From Harmonia axyridis (Eukaryota > Arthropoda > Insecta > Coleoptera > Coccinellidae), in the NCBI RefSeq assembly GCF_914767665.1, contig NC_059507.1, positions 21,640,718 to 21,704,717 of the forward strand: a DNA stretch of 64,000 nt, written 5' to 3'. Every line of letters starts with the position of its first letter. Position 1 is the stretch's first letter. Position numbers and translations under genes: made by a program. The notes beneath the pieces were generated by a model. It made no database searches. It saw only the letters and a list, made by a program, of their open reading frames with translations, and was not told the origin of the DNA. Shown here one piece after another: positions 1 through 10,318 of this stretch.

Positions 1-1654
1 CGGGTAGCACAGGACAGATCAGAGTGGAACAATTTGAGACCAATACAATGGCTGAAGAAAAAAAAAAAAAACCAAAACGAAACCTCTCAACACTAACAAG
101 TTGCAAACAATCCTATGGCGAAATACGACGAAATACAATTGACGATCGCGTATATACGTCGAACTTCAAGGGACGGAACTTCTGCTCGCAACTTTCGGCA
201 TTTGTATTTGCATGCCGGTTTTGAACTCGGGGCCAATCGGGATACGGGATTGAATAATCGCCACCTTTCACGCTGCAAATGCATTCCAGACACTCTGAAA
301 AGATGTAATTTTCTCTCGTGTGCTCCGCATATTTATTTCGAGCTGACGGAAAGCCCTCGAAGGCGGGATATGTTGGCGGATTCCACGCCAATTTTGCGAC
401 AAGTGCTGGCGTTTGAAGTGGAGAAAATTCCGACGGTTATTTGCGCTATACGTACTCGGATAATGATTGTAATTGTTGATGTCGTTATTGTGGAATTGCG
501 ATGTTGAAGAGGGAAATGAGGAACGACGATATCATTATCGTTTTTTTTTATTTACACCTGTTACTCCATGCCAGAATGAATAATAAGCTCTCCCAATCAA
601 TATCAGAGGCAAGAAGAATGGATTAGTTTAGTGATGTTGATAATACTATATTTGAGCAAAACTGATAAATCAGTGAAAAAATTTTGAAAATCCATCAATA
701 AATGACTGAGAAATAGATTATTTAAATTTACGTATTTTAGCGCGGATTGCTTTGGTCTGTGACGTCACGGCACTGGCCTGTGATCGCTACAACATAAATT
801 ACGTTTAAATACTTAGCCGCGCAAGGCTCTCGCGCCGTTTGTAGTTGTACAGTGTAGTTTTAACTCGAGTTTTGTTTTTATGTCACCATAATAGATATAT
901 TTGCAGTGATGGAGTTTTTTCTTCAAATCCATCTTATGTCAGTGTTGAAATAAAAGGAGTTAAACTTTTCAAGTGAGTACCTACTTTTGAGTTTGCTTCA
1001 TCATGGTTCAACTTATAACGATGATTTATTCAAAAAACGTTTCATAAACAGTTTGTAGTTGAGTACTGGTTGTTGAAGTCTATCAATGGCAAAACATATT
1101 TATGTGAGGAGTAAAAAGTAAAAAGAGAAAAAAGTAATTTATATGTATGATATAGTAAGTTATTTCAGCCATCGTGTAACGAACAAAACACGACACGAAC
1201 GGCACAAGTGATTGTACACCAATGAATTCGTAAGCACTCTGCGAATACCAGTCGTCTAGTGTGTGACGTCACGACACTTACACGTACTATGAAATTATTC
1301 TTCCAAGCGCAACTTCAAAGTCCCACAACTTTTTCATTTCTAGAGATATTTCAATGATTTTTCCACATTTTTGTTTGATTTTACTTAAATTTTCAGAATT
1401 AATCCTTAACGAAAAAATTAAAACTAGTCCATTAGACAGGTTGATTCTCTAAGCCCACTACATTTCAACATCATCATGGACGTAGTTATAAAAAATGTTC
1501 GTAAACTGAGAGGGTACAAAATAGGGTATTGTTTGAGGTAATTCATTTAAATTATGATCCAATTTTTAATACATGGTTGAGGCCAGCTCATAAGGAACAA
1601 TAAATCACAAATATGTAGTTCTATGGTCTCAACTCGATATCGCCGACCGCTACC
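1..1654. other. intronic sequence with no recognised gene
   Basis: This is the left end of the window, inside the last visible tutl intron. No convincing coding exon was found. Two perfect palindromic octamers TGACGTCA (CRE-type) occur at 760-767 and 1264-1271, within similar short contexts (GTGACGTCACGRCAC), which suggests the two ends of an eroded repeat rather than a promoter. Positions 110-510 are less AT-rich and have no match I recognise. Confidence 0.4.
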
Positions 1655-4335
1655 GTCATCCCTAAGATGCATAGAATACCTGGTGTGTTTACTGATCCGA
1701 TTTTGTTTCAGACTTTTTGGGAGACCCACCTGTTGCTTTGGTGGTCTGCTTCACCAGAGTTCTGTAAGGGGGCGCTCTTCAAAAATTTTCGAATTTCCGC
1801 TATCTGCTTGGTGCCGTTTGAAAAGGAAATACTGATTTTAGACACTGCAAACATTCACAATGAATTACAATTCAGTTCATATCAAATTTCCAATCAAATG
1901 AATGGAATATAATGACAGACCATAGAATATAAAATATTATTGTTCTATACTCAAAGTTCACGACAAGAGCGTAGAAATAGGGGGATACTGGGGGTAATTA
2001 CACGGTGTTCCTAAATTGGAGATACAAATGAAAATGACAGATTTCCGGATCATTTCAAGAAAAAAAGTCCTATAACATGAGTCCCCAAACGTTTTGTTTT
2101 GAGATACATGTGTTAAAGTTTAAGTTTTTTTCTCGTATAACCTTCGCTTCACAAGATATTTAATTTGAATTGGCCATAGATATTCCAGTTTGAAGTTTTC
2201 ACCATTTGATATGCTAATTTTGAATGCAAATCTACAGAGTGATATTTTTTCTGGAAGGATGCCTGCTTCCTTCGTCCAAAACTATATTTTGGTGAATGTC
2301 TTTTAGTTTAGAAAAATGAAGAAAAAAACTCTGGTCCAGTACTACACTTTTTGGTTTGTTATAGTTTTGTCATATCTGCTATCGATTTCTAGAAAAAATC
2401 TCTAGTAATCCTCAAGAAAATCCAAATTATTATAAAGATCCAACTAGTAAGCTCTAATGAATGTATTAATTATAAGTTTTGGTATTTATTTACCCAATCT
2501 GTAGCGAAGGTTAATAAATATTTGATAAACTGTACGACACACTAGGAACAACCTGTATATTGAAAGCAAAGCGTTTGTGGGCTCATATTCATAAAACTTT
2601 TTTTCTCAAAATTATCCAAGTAATTCCTGATTTTCCTTCGTAACTCTAATTTGAGAACACCTAGTATAAGGTAAGAACAACCGAATTAGTAACAAAATGA
2701 ATTATTTCGAGTAATTTGGTTCAAACTTCTTTTTCTAACATCACAGATATGAATAAAAGTTGCGTCAAAATTTTTTTTTTCGATAATCCCCCATCAAGAA
2801 AAAAAAAACTACGCCCTTGGTTCACAAGAGTCGAGAATTGAGAGAAATGTCAAATGTAAGATGCATAGAATACCTGGTGTGTCTACTTATACCTATAAAA
2901 CTTTCAGACAAAACGGGAGATTTTTCGGATTTATACCTACTTGATTTCGAGGGATCGCGGGCTTTTCAGATGGCGCATACATCGTTTACATTTGACATTT
3001 CTCTTAATTCTCGACACTTGTGAACCAAGGGCGTAGATCTTTTTTTTCTTGGGGAGGGATATTCGAAAAAAAATTTTTTGACGACAACTTTTATTCATAT
3101 CAGTAATGTTAGAAAAAGAAGTTTGATAATGAAGTTTGAACCAAATTACTCGAAATAATTTTTGTTGTTACTAATTCGGTTGTTCTTACCTTGTTCTCAA
3201 ATAAGAGTTACGAAGGAAAATGAGAAATTACTTGGAAAATTTTGAGAAAAAAAAGTTTCATGAATATGAGCCCACAAACGCTTTGCTTTCAATATACAGG
3301 TTGTTTCTAGTGTGTCGTACAGTTTATCAAATATTTATTAATCTTCGCTACAGATTAGGTAAATAACTACTAAAACTTATAGTTAATGCATTCATTAGAG
3401 CTTACTAGCTGGATCTTTATAATAATTTGGATTTTCCTGAGGATTACTAGAGATTTTTCTAGAAATCGATAGCAGATACGACAAAACTATAACAAACCAA
3501 AAAGTGTAGTACTGGACCAGAGTTTTTTTTTACATTTTTCTAAACTAACAGCCATTCACCAAAATATAGTTTTGGAGGAAGGAAGCAGGCATCCTTCCAG
3601 AAAATATATCACCCTGTGGATTTGCATTCAAAATTAGCATATCACATAATGAAAACTTTAAACTAGAATATTTATGCCAATTCATATTAAATATCTTGTG
3701 AAGGGAAGGTTATACGAGAAAATAACTTGAACTTCAACACATGTATCTCAAAACAAAATGTTTGGGGACTCATGTTACAGGACTTTTTTTCTTGAAATGA
3801 ACCGGAAATCTGTCATTTTCATTTGTATCTCCAATTTAGGAGCACCGTGTAATTACCCCCAGTATCCCCCTATTTCTACGCTCTTGTCGTGAACTTTGAG
3901 TATAGAACAATAATATTTTATATTCTATGGTCTGTCATTATATTCCATTCATTTGAGTAAAAATTCGATATGAACTGAATTGTAATTTATTGTGAATGTT
4001 TGCAGTGTCTAAAATCAGTATTTCCTTTTTAAACGGCACCAGGCAGATGCGGGAATTCGAAAAATTTCAAAGAGCGCCACCTTACAGCACTCTGGTGAAG
4101 CAGACCACCAAAGCAACAGGTTGGTCTCTCAAAAAGTCTGAAACAAAATCGAATCAGTAAACACACCAGGTATTCTATGCATCTTAGTCAAATGTAAACG
4201 ATGTATGCGCCATCTGAAACAGACCGCGATCCCTTGAAATCAAGTAGGTATAAATCTGAAAAATCTCCCGTTTTGTCTGAAAGTTTTACAGGTATAAGTA
4301 GACACACCAGGTATTCTATGCATCTTAGTCATCCC
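1655..4335. mobile_element. outer copy of a TIR element (1663-4327) with 8-bp target duplication, carrying a nested copy of itself
   Basis: The element starts and ends with TAAGATGCATAGAATACCTG and its reverse complement. It is flanked by the 8-bp direct repeat GTCATCCC (1655-1662 and 4328-4335). Most of its length is a huge inverted repeat, with arms of about 1.2 kb. This resolves into two copies of one ~1.33-kb element: the outer copy is 1663-2856 plus 4195-4327, and an inner copy lies between in the opposite orientation. No transposase frame is visible, so the family is non-autonomous here. An 8-bp duplication is used by the hAT, P and Merlin superfamilies; the TIR does not start with the usual hAT CAGNG, so superfamily is unresolved. 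Confidence 0.85.
2849..4194. mobile_element. inner copy of the same TIR element, inserted into the outer copy
   Basis: The inner copy is 2857-4186 (1330 bp). It starts TAAGATGCATAGAATACCTG and ends with its reverse complement. It is flanked by the 8-bp direct repeat GTCAAATG (2849-2856 and 4187-4194). Removing it with one repeat rejoins the outer copy into a ~1327-bp element matching the inner copy in reverse. Both target duplications begin GTCA, hinting at a target preference. Confidence 0.85.
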
Positions 4336-4574
4336 CATTCTATTTCCACATCCCTGTGTTCGCAGTAAGTTCAAATTGTACAGACAGCAATCAGCTGATA
4401 CATAACCATAGAAATACAGTCCACTAGTTCATAAACTAGTTTCATTTCACATTGTCATTATTGTTTGTTCCTATTCAATGTAAGGATAAATATCCAAGTG
4501 TTTTATCCGAATCTAAGGGTATACCAATCCGTGGTGAAAATTTGCATCCCACAAAAGTTGGTGCTGTGATAGCT

Positions 4575-5265
4575 CGCCCTTAACAGGGATAGAGAGATCA
4601 AGATTTTATGTTATGCCGATGATACAGTCCTGGTTGCAGACAGTAAAGATGATTTACAGTTAGAGAGGCTTCTACAAATATTCAATCAGATGGCCAAAAC
4701 GCTCAATATGGTGATATCAACATCTAAATCAAAATGCATGACAACGACAAAAATTCAAACACGTTGTAAACTAGTTGTTGATGATAAAATCATTGAACAA
4801 GTCATGAAGTTCGAATATCTCGGTATAGAAATATTGGGATATGGAGATGTTGAGCCGAGGCCCAAGAGCAAATCAACAAAGCCTCTAGAATAGCAGCTTA
4901 CCTCAATAATCAATTTGGCGGAATAAACACATTTCAACTGAAACGAAATCCAGAATATATAAGGCAACAATAAGACCAATAATGACTTACACCGCTGAAA
5001 CTCGACCAGACCAGATGTATACTGAAAACGGCAGAGAAGGGGGTACTCAGAAGAATAGATAGAATCAGAGAAACATGCAAGATAAAAGATATTAACAGCT
5101 GGATACTAGATAGGAAAGTGGAATGGAACCAACATATTAACCGAATGGGCGACACACGAATTGTTAAAATTGCTCGCGACAAATCACCTTTGGATCGCAG
5201 AAGTATCGAAAGACCGAGGAAGCCATGGAGTGACAACTTGAGAACAGACTAGGCATGGTGGTGAA
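4575..5265 (+). pseudogene. non-LTR retrotransposon RT fragment (palm YADD to C-terminus)
   Basis: Reading across frameshifts, the sequence gives KILCYADDTVLVADSKDDL (catalytic YADD), then LNMVISTSKSKCM, a thumb-like KFEYLGIEI, SRIYKATIRPIMTYTAET and a C-terminal RSIERPRKPWSDNL. This is the 3' half of a reverse transcriptase from an RTE/Jockey-like non-LTR element. Several frame breaks occur after about 4880, so no functional product is expected. The 5' part, including any endonuclease, is absent. It lies just right of the nested TIR element. The clade call rests only on the C-terminal motif style. Confidence 0.75.
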
Positions 5266-5589
5266 GAAGAAATAGGCAAATTCCTAATTTGAAGTATGAA
5301 GAAGAAGTCCTGTTACTCAACTACAGAAATAGTTTTTTCTCTAATTTTGACATTTAGAAGAGTTTATTCAAATATTACATTGATTGTTTGAACTCTAGGA
5401 AAAAACTGTGAGTTATTTATAATAGCTGTTTACAGTTGTTTAAAATAAATTTCACTCTAACTAAAACAAATTTATGAAATACTATTTTTTATATTTTATA
5501 TATTTTTATATTATTTAAAGTGACAATTTCTAAAACCAATTGACGTTATGAAATGTCTTACTTTTTGTAACTATATACCTTTTCCAATT

Positions 5590-5770
5590 TTACAATTGTA
5601 ATTCAGAAAGCGTAAAAAGTAATTCAGAAACTGTAATTTGTATTTCAGAATAGCAACATGTAATTCAGAAAAGGAAAATTGATTTCAGAAAATATAAATT
5701 CGGAATTAGGATTTGATAATTTGGAATTCAGAAAAAGGAAACTAAAATTCAGAATTGGTTACATGTCCTG
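5590..5770 (+). repeat. degenerate minisatellite with AATTCAGAAA core
   Basis: About seven loosely spaced copies of (T)AATTCAGAAA-like units occur every 17-25 bp. A reverse-oriented array of the same motif lies at 6440-6610, so the two arrays bracket the R1-type fragment between them. Confidence 0.7.
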
Positions 5771-5794
5771 CAGAATTAATAAAAATGTAGAGCC

Positions 5795-6365
5795 ATATAT
5801 ATTATATTATTATTTTTATTAAATTGGGATCGTTGCGGCTCTGTTAGCCTCCCGGGAACTGCGACCAAATTGATCTTTTGTTCTTAACCCTAGCTATTCA
5901 TACGAACCCAAGGAAGCTGTTGATACTGTTAACAGTGTTAACGAAGCCGACAACATCCTTATGAGCCTTGCCCGTTACTTCGTGAATATCCAGGACTGAC
6001 TTTCCCATATGAGTGGTTCTTAGACCAGTCAACTCCAGCATTTGCTCACTATATGTTCGGATGTTGCTACCTCATATCCACAGAGCCTGCAAATCTCATC
6101 TGCTGACTTACCCATGCGGTACAAAAGGTTTTTGCTCCAACACTGCCCTGTCGGCAGTCCCACCATTACCCGAAGCTCAGCTTGTGCTAGTATCAAGAGC
6201 TTGGTATACACCAGGAGTGCTCCTCCAGAGGATTATTCTATTGTCCTGCTCTCATTGTTGAACCTCTGCCTTTTATAACCCCACAAAAAGGCTTAGGACC
6301 AACATGTGTTCACCTTGATGGTCCTTTCGCAAGTTCATCGGCTTTTTCATTTCCTTTCCTTCAAT
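5795..6365 (-). pseudogene. R1-type non-LTR retrotransposon 3' fragment
   Basis: On the minus strand the end of an RNase H domain (ADELAKGPSR) is followed by LAQAELRVMVGLPTGQCW, LYRMGKSADEICRLCGYE and EHIVSKCW, a C-terminal zinc knuckle. The noncoding tail ends in an (AAT)-rich run near 5800. It closely parallels the plus-strand fragment at 19354-20318, so both belong to one family. Frame breaks before LAQAEL and in the distal part make it a pseudogene. The knuckle here keeps the EHI histidine that the other copy has lost. This is a 5'-truncated insertion, as is usual for target-primed retrotransposition. Confidence 0.8.
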
Positions 6366-6439
6366 ACCACAATGCCTCGGTAGCCAAATGTATGTAATAC
6401 CTGTGTTGCCTATTGTACTGGTACCTCACATTCAGTACT

Positions 6440-6610
6440 GTTCTTGAATTACATATTACATCATCTATAATTGAATCGATAACTTCTAAAATACAATTTT
6501 CCTTTTCTGGAATATAATTAGCTGTTTCTGAAATTAACTTCACTATTCTGAATTGAAACTTTAGTTTTCCGAAATCAAATTAACCAGTCTGAAATCCAAT
6601 TTTGTATCAT
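6440..6610 (-). repeat. degenerate minisatellite, reverse-oriented partner of 5590-5770
   Basis: The motif TTTCTGAATT/TTTCTGAAAT recurs at short intervals, the reverse complement of the AATTCAGAAA units on the other side of the R1-type fragment. Confidence 0.65.
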
Positions 6611-7046
6611 TGCCAAATATCTGGGTGTATTTGAACCTGAAAAATATACAAGTCACAGTATTCGTCACACATCAACAGCAACAATTGTTCTGGCCGAAGG
6701 TGGAGCCAGTATGACTAGGCTGAAATGTTGTGGTGGTTGGAAAAGAACATCTGTTGCTGAAGGATGTATAGAGCACACTAAATCTTCTCAGAAAATTTTC
6801 ATACTAATTCTAATGAAAAATATTGATAGTGTTCATAATTTCTGATATTTCGTTGATAAAATTCATTGAATAGATATCAAATTATTTTTCTGTTCACATA
6901 ATGCACAAAGGTCATACAGTATTCGTATGGAAGGCTTGCACTTTACATGGATTTCCTACTTTTACTATATCCCGATCCTGATCGAATAGAACCGAATCAA
7001 CAAGAAGAATCATAACTGGTACCAAATTTGTCATAGAAAAAAACTT
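6611..7046. other. intronic sequence, nothing recognised
   Basis: AT-rich sequence between the minisatellite and the tutl Ig3 exon donor. No repeats or coding signals were recognised. Confidence 0.4.
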
Positions 7047-7048
7047 AC

Positions 7049-7280
7049 ATTCTACATTGAGATATGCTGACGCTGACTGGGGTTCTCCTATGCCATTGCT
7101 CACTTCGCAGAGGTACTGTCCTGTATCGTCGGAGCTTACAGGATTGATGACCAAAGAACCGTCCCTTCTGATGGTCACCCTGGTCTCCAAAGAAGACAGT
7201 TCCTTAACAGGAGCTCCCTCTCTGAACCATTTGACGGTCACGTTGCCTGGTTGGGCTTTGGCTTCACAGTTGAACTGAAC
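7049..7280 (-). CDS. tutl: turtle (tutl) exon: main part of Ig domain 3
   Basis: After acceptor TTTCTGTTCCAG the exon encodes VQFNCEAKAQPGNVTVKW, the charged turn FREGAPVKELSSLETRVTIR, and the C-terminal Ig motif DDTGQYLCEVSNGIGEPQ, ending SAYLNVE plus the first base of the next codon. Both Ig cysteines and the core Trp are present. It ends GAAT before GTAAGT (GT 7048-7047), phase 1. In known Turtle proteins the next residues are a Tyr-Pro-Ala segment opening Ig4; no exon with that coding was found between 1 and 7048, so the gene must continue past the left end of the window. Confidence 0.95.
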
Positions 7281-8140
7281 CTGGAACAGAAAAGTAATTT
7301 GAGTTTGAACACTTGAATTTTGATATTTGGCCTTGTAGAGTATGTCAAGTTCCTGGGACCTCAACAACTCATCGTCAATTCCTAACGATGCTTTTTAGGA
7401 GGAATAACCAGTTTATATGTTATAGAGAGCATCAGCAGAATGGAAAGAAGTTGGTGAAAACCGTTCGAAGATAATCAAAATGTCAAACATCACACATTAC
7501 ACATTGCCATTTTTTCTAGTTCAGCCTTTTTTGAGAGTTTTTGCGGTCGGTTTATGTTGTGCTCTTTACCATAGGTCCATTGGACAGTAGCTCTGTCGCC
7601 TTGACTCGTGACGTCTCGCTCGGTGGATGACGGATATTGAACTTCATGTCATGTCAAGCGTCACTTCCTTGTCATGACCCTTTTCAAGAACAACACGTGC
7701 ATGGTCACAATTTTTATTAGTTGATACTGTATGGACAGGAATGTTATTTTCACCCTAACATTGGGGGACCCGCAAGGTTTTGCGGCTAAATTCCTCTTTG
7801 TTTTTAATATTCGCATATATTCTTGGTTGTTATTTTTTCCACCACATATGGTAGGTTGAAAATTTCAATTTTGATGACTATACTGACATTTCTTATTTCT
7901 GTAGACCTTTTTCTGGCTGAAAATGAAGGATTGTTCCTTCGAAACATGTCCCTTTTGATATTACACTCAATAAAGTTTGTATTTGGTGGAGTTTGACTGA
8001 GAGTTTTTTCACCTGTCAAAAATCAGTTGGCAAGTATGTGTCATCTGTGTTTTGAAACGTGCATGGTTTCTTTATTGACAATCTAGGCCATACCTTGTGA
8101 ACTGTTAATATTATATTCAGATCTGAACCTCGAGATAACT
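7281..8140. other. intronic sequence, nothing recognised
   Basis: This is the 5' flank of the tutl Ig3 exon, with its acceptor tract at 7281-7292. The rest shows only short spurious open frames. Confidence 0.4.
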
Positions 8141-8144
8141 GTTT

Positions 8145-8290
8145 TTTTGCAGATCTGAAAGAAATTTGGCTCTAATGAAGAATTGGTTGCCGAGGTTGAA
8201 GATTATTTAGAAAGCAAAGACGAATCTTCCTACAGAAAAGGTAATGAAAAGTTAGAGGAGCGTTGTAGCACATGTATCAATCTTTGAGGT
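8145..8290 (+). pseudogene. mariner transposase C-terminal fragment
   Basis: The sequence reads FGSNEELVAEVEDYLESKDE, then SYRKGNEKLEERC, the typical end of a mariner-type transposase (a helix with LESKD followed by YRKGIEKLE). No catalytic domain is attached. A similar C-terminus occurs in the separate fragment at 54215-54510, suggesting the same subfamily. Confidence 0.7.
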
Positions 8291-8489
8291 GACTATGTTG
8301 ACGAATGAAGTAGAATTTTTCAGATGCATGTTTTTCTTGGTTGTGTCCGAGAATTATTGGGACAAGTGTTGGTTGGTGTATATTATGAATTGGTTGGGCA
8401 TACCAGACATTATCAAAAGCTTATTTCATGAACTTAAACAAGACTTATGGTTTTATTTCTTTTCTTTTTATAATGTTCATTGAATATTA

Positions 8490-9445
8490 GAAAAAAAAAT
8501 TTCGATATTCTTGGTAGAGCTCGAATACCTTTACGGTAAAAGTGTTCATTTTTTGAGGCTATTCAGTAACTAAGCCTTTTTTGATGTCTTCATAAGAACT
8601 GATGGAACTGCTGATGAGCAAGATTATGTGCCATCGATCGGAACAAGTAATAATCTGATAGGGCAATATCTGCGGAATAAGGCGGGTGGGGTAGGTCGTC
8701 CCATTTGAGCGTTTCCAGTTTAGCAACGTGAGGCCGAGTGTTGTCATGCTGTAGAATCACTCTATCCTCCCATGAGAATCCACTCATAATGTGGTCGTTT
8801 TTCGCGCAGTGCCCGGCTCAATTGCATCAATTGAAGTCGATATCGTTCCCCAGTAATGGTTTCTCTCGGTTTCAACAGCTCATAATGAATAACCCCAACC
8901 TGGTCCCACCAAATACACAGCATATCTTTCGCAGCGTGAATATTCGGTCGAGGCAATCTCCATGACTTATTTTCTTTCGGTTGCTGTAATAGATTCTTTT
9001 CATCAATCGTCATGATACAATAAAAAACCCTTCCTTTTTTGCCTCTGAAGCAGTTGTTTCCCGGCGAAAAAACGACGTTCATCGTACCTTGGCTTCAAGT
9101 TGCAAGGAATCCAAGTTCTCTGTTTTCGAATCATTCCAACCGCATAAGGTGGCTTGAAAATGGCTTGGTGTGTAACTCCTAATGCTGAAGCAAGCTCCTC
9201 TTGCATTTGGCATGGATTCTCATTTAGCAATACTTTCATTTCAGCTTCTTCGAAGGTTTTTGACCTTCCTTCACTATCTTCGAAGCAACGGAACCAATAC
9301 GTATCGTTATTTCATTTAGAGCAGCGTTTCTGGGGCTTTCGATGCGCATCAACCGCGGTTTTTTCGAATGAAAGAAGAAAATCAACTCTTTCCGCAAAGA
9401 ACTGTTATGTGGCACAAAATCAGACATTCAAATGGAAAAGTTTAT
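8490..9445 (-). pseudogene. mariner (DD34D-type) transposase pseudogene
   Basis: On the minus strand, broken frames give an N-terminal HTH part (NENPCQMQEELASALGVTHQ), the first catalytic block (IMTIDEKNL), AAKDMLCIWWDQVGVIHYEL, the second block (ILQHDNTRPHVAK) and the third (PYSADIALSDYYLFRSMAH). All three catalytic Asp residues are discernible, but a short deletion between the second and third reduces their spacing below the usual 34. Multiple frameshifts and stops separate the blocks. DIALSDYYLFRSMAH points to the mori-like mariner group. It is an old, inactive copy inside a tutl intron. Confidence 0.85.
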
Positions 9446-9664
9446 CGGGTGTGTAGTCAATAATCACAATTTTAGCTCTTTATTGTCTCAGCCAAGCTTT
9501 CAGATAATCACTTATCCTTCTTCAGGGCTAATCAATGTGACACTTCAATGTTAACAATAACAACAACACTATAATCTCCATATACAAAATAATCAGGAAA
9601 AATCTTTGTGGAATCCCAATAATTAACATCAAATAATAATAATATAGTTTATTCAGAAACAGCA

Positions 9665-10090
9665 GCAAATCACAGGCGATCGTTATCGAACGCAATTAAT
9701 GCGTTTGAACCGACCATGGAAAAAAGAACGGTCGCAATACGCAAAACGAGAGAACTGATAAAGTAATTTAACAGCATGACAATGCTGCGAATGTGGCCAA
9801 GACATACTTGGAAACGTTGGCATGGGAAGTCCTACCCCACTCGACGTATTCTCCATACGTTGCTCCTTCGGACTATGACTTGTTTCGATCAATGGCACAC
9901 GGCCTGGCTGACGATCACTTCCAGTCTTATGAAAAAGTTAAAAATTGGATTGGTTAGTGGATCGCTTTAAAAGATGACCAGTTTTTTCAATGCTGGATTC
10001 GTACGCTGCCCGAAAGATGAGAGAAAGTAGTGGCCAGCGATGTACAATAATTTGAATCATGAATGTATAACTAGTTTTGTACAATAAAGA
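9665..10090 (+). pseudogene. mariner transposase C-terminal fragment
   Basis: Across frameshifts it reads DRYRTQLMRLNRPWKK, QHDNAANVAKTYLETLAW, a damaged third catalytic block (PSDYDLFRSMAH), and FFQCWIRTLPER with EKVVAS, the end of a mariner transposase. It is opposite in orientation to the neighbouring copy at 8490-9445 and covers only the last half of the protein. Several stops are present. Its end lies about 50 bp from the tutl donor at 10136. Confidence 0.8.
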
Positions 10091-10136
10091 AGCATTTAGG
10101 ACTTTGTATATAGAATTTTTTTGAAAATTAACTCAC

Positions 10137-10318
10137 CTTTTCGCCCTCGAGCTTCGTCTGGTTGGTCGGAGGTACCATTATGACAGCTCCACCGGCTATG
10201 ATCACCCTTGCCGTATGCGATATCTGACCCTCTCCATTCCTGGCTATACATGTGTAGTCCCCGATGTCCTCGTGCCTGATGTTGCTGATACGTAGCTCGG
10301 TGCCGTCGTTGAAGATGC
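10137..10318 (-). CDS. tutl: turtle (tutl) exon: second half of Ig2 and start of Ig3
   Basis: Acceptor CGTCTAG is followed by GC completing the split Gly codon, then IFNDGTELRISNIRHEDIG and the F-strand motif DYTCIARNGEG, which closes Ig2. The conserved interdomain segment GGAVIMVPPTNQTKLEGEK opens Ig3. It contains 60 complete codons and ends AAG before GTGAGT (GT 10136-10135), phase 0. The sequence is uninterrupted and strongly matches the Turtle family. A decayed mariner fragment ends only about 50 bp beyond the donor, so mobile DNA has inserted very close to a required splice site without breaking it. Confidence 0.95.

Noticed and set aside
760..1271. Two TGACGTCA octamers as a cAMP-response promoter
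   Set aside because: They share a repeat-like context 504 bp apart and no transcription start or gene is near; chance or eroded repeat ends fit better.
1623..3023. Short open frames at 1623-1912 and 2817-3023
   Set aside because: They lie in the terminal blocks of the nested TIR element and have no domain; the same DNA is present inverted elsewhere.
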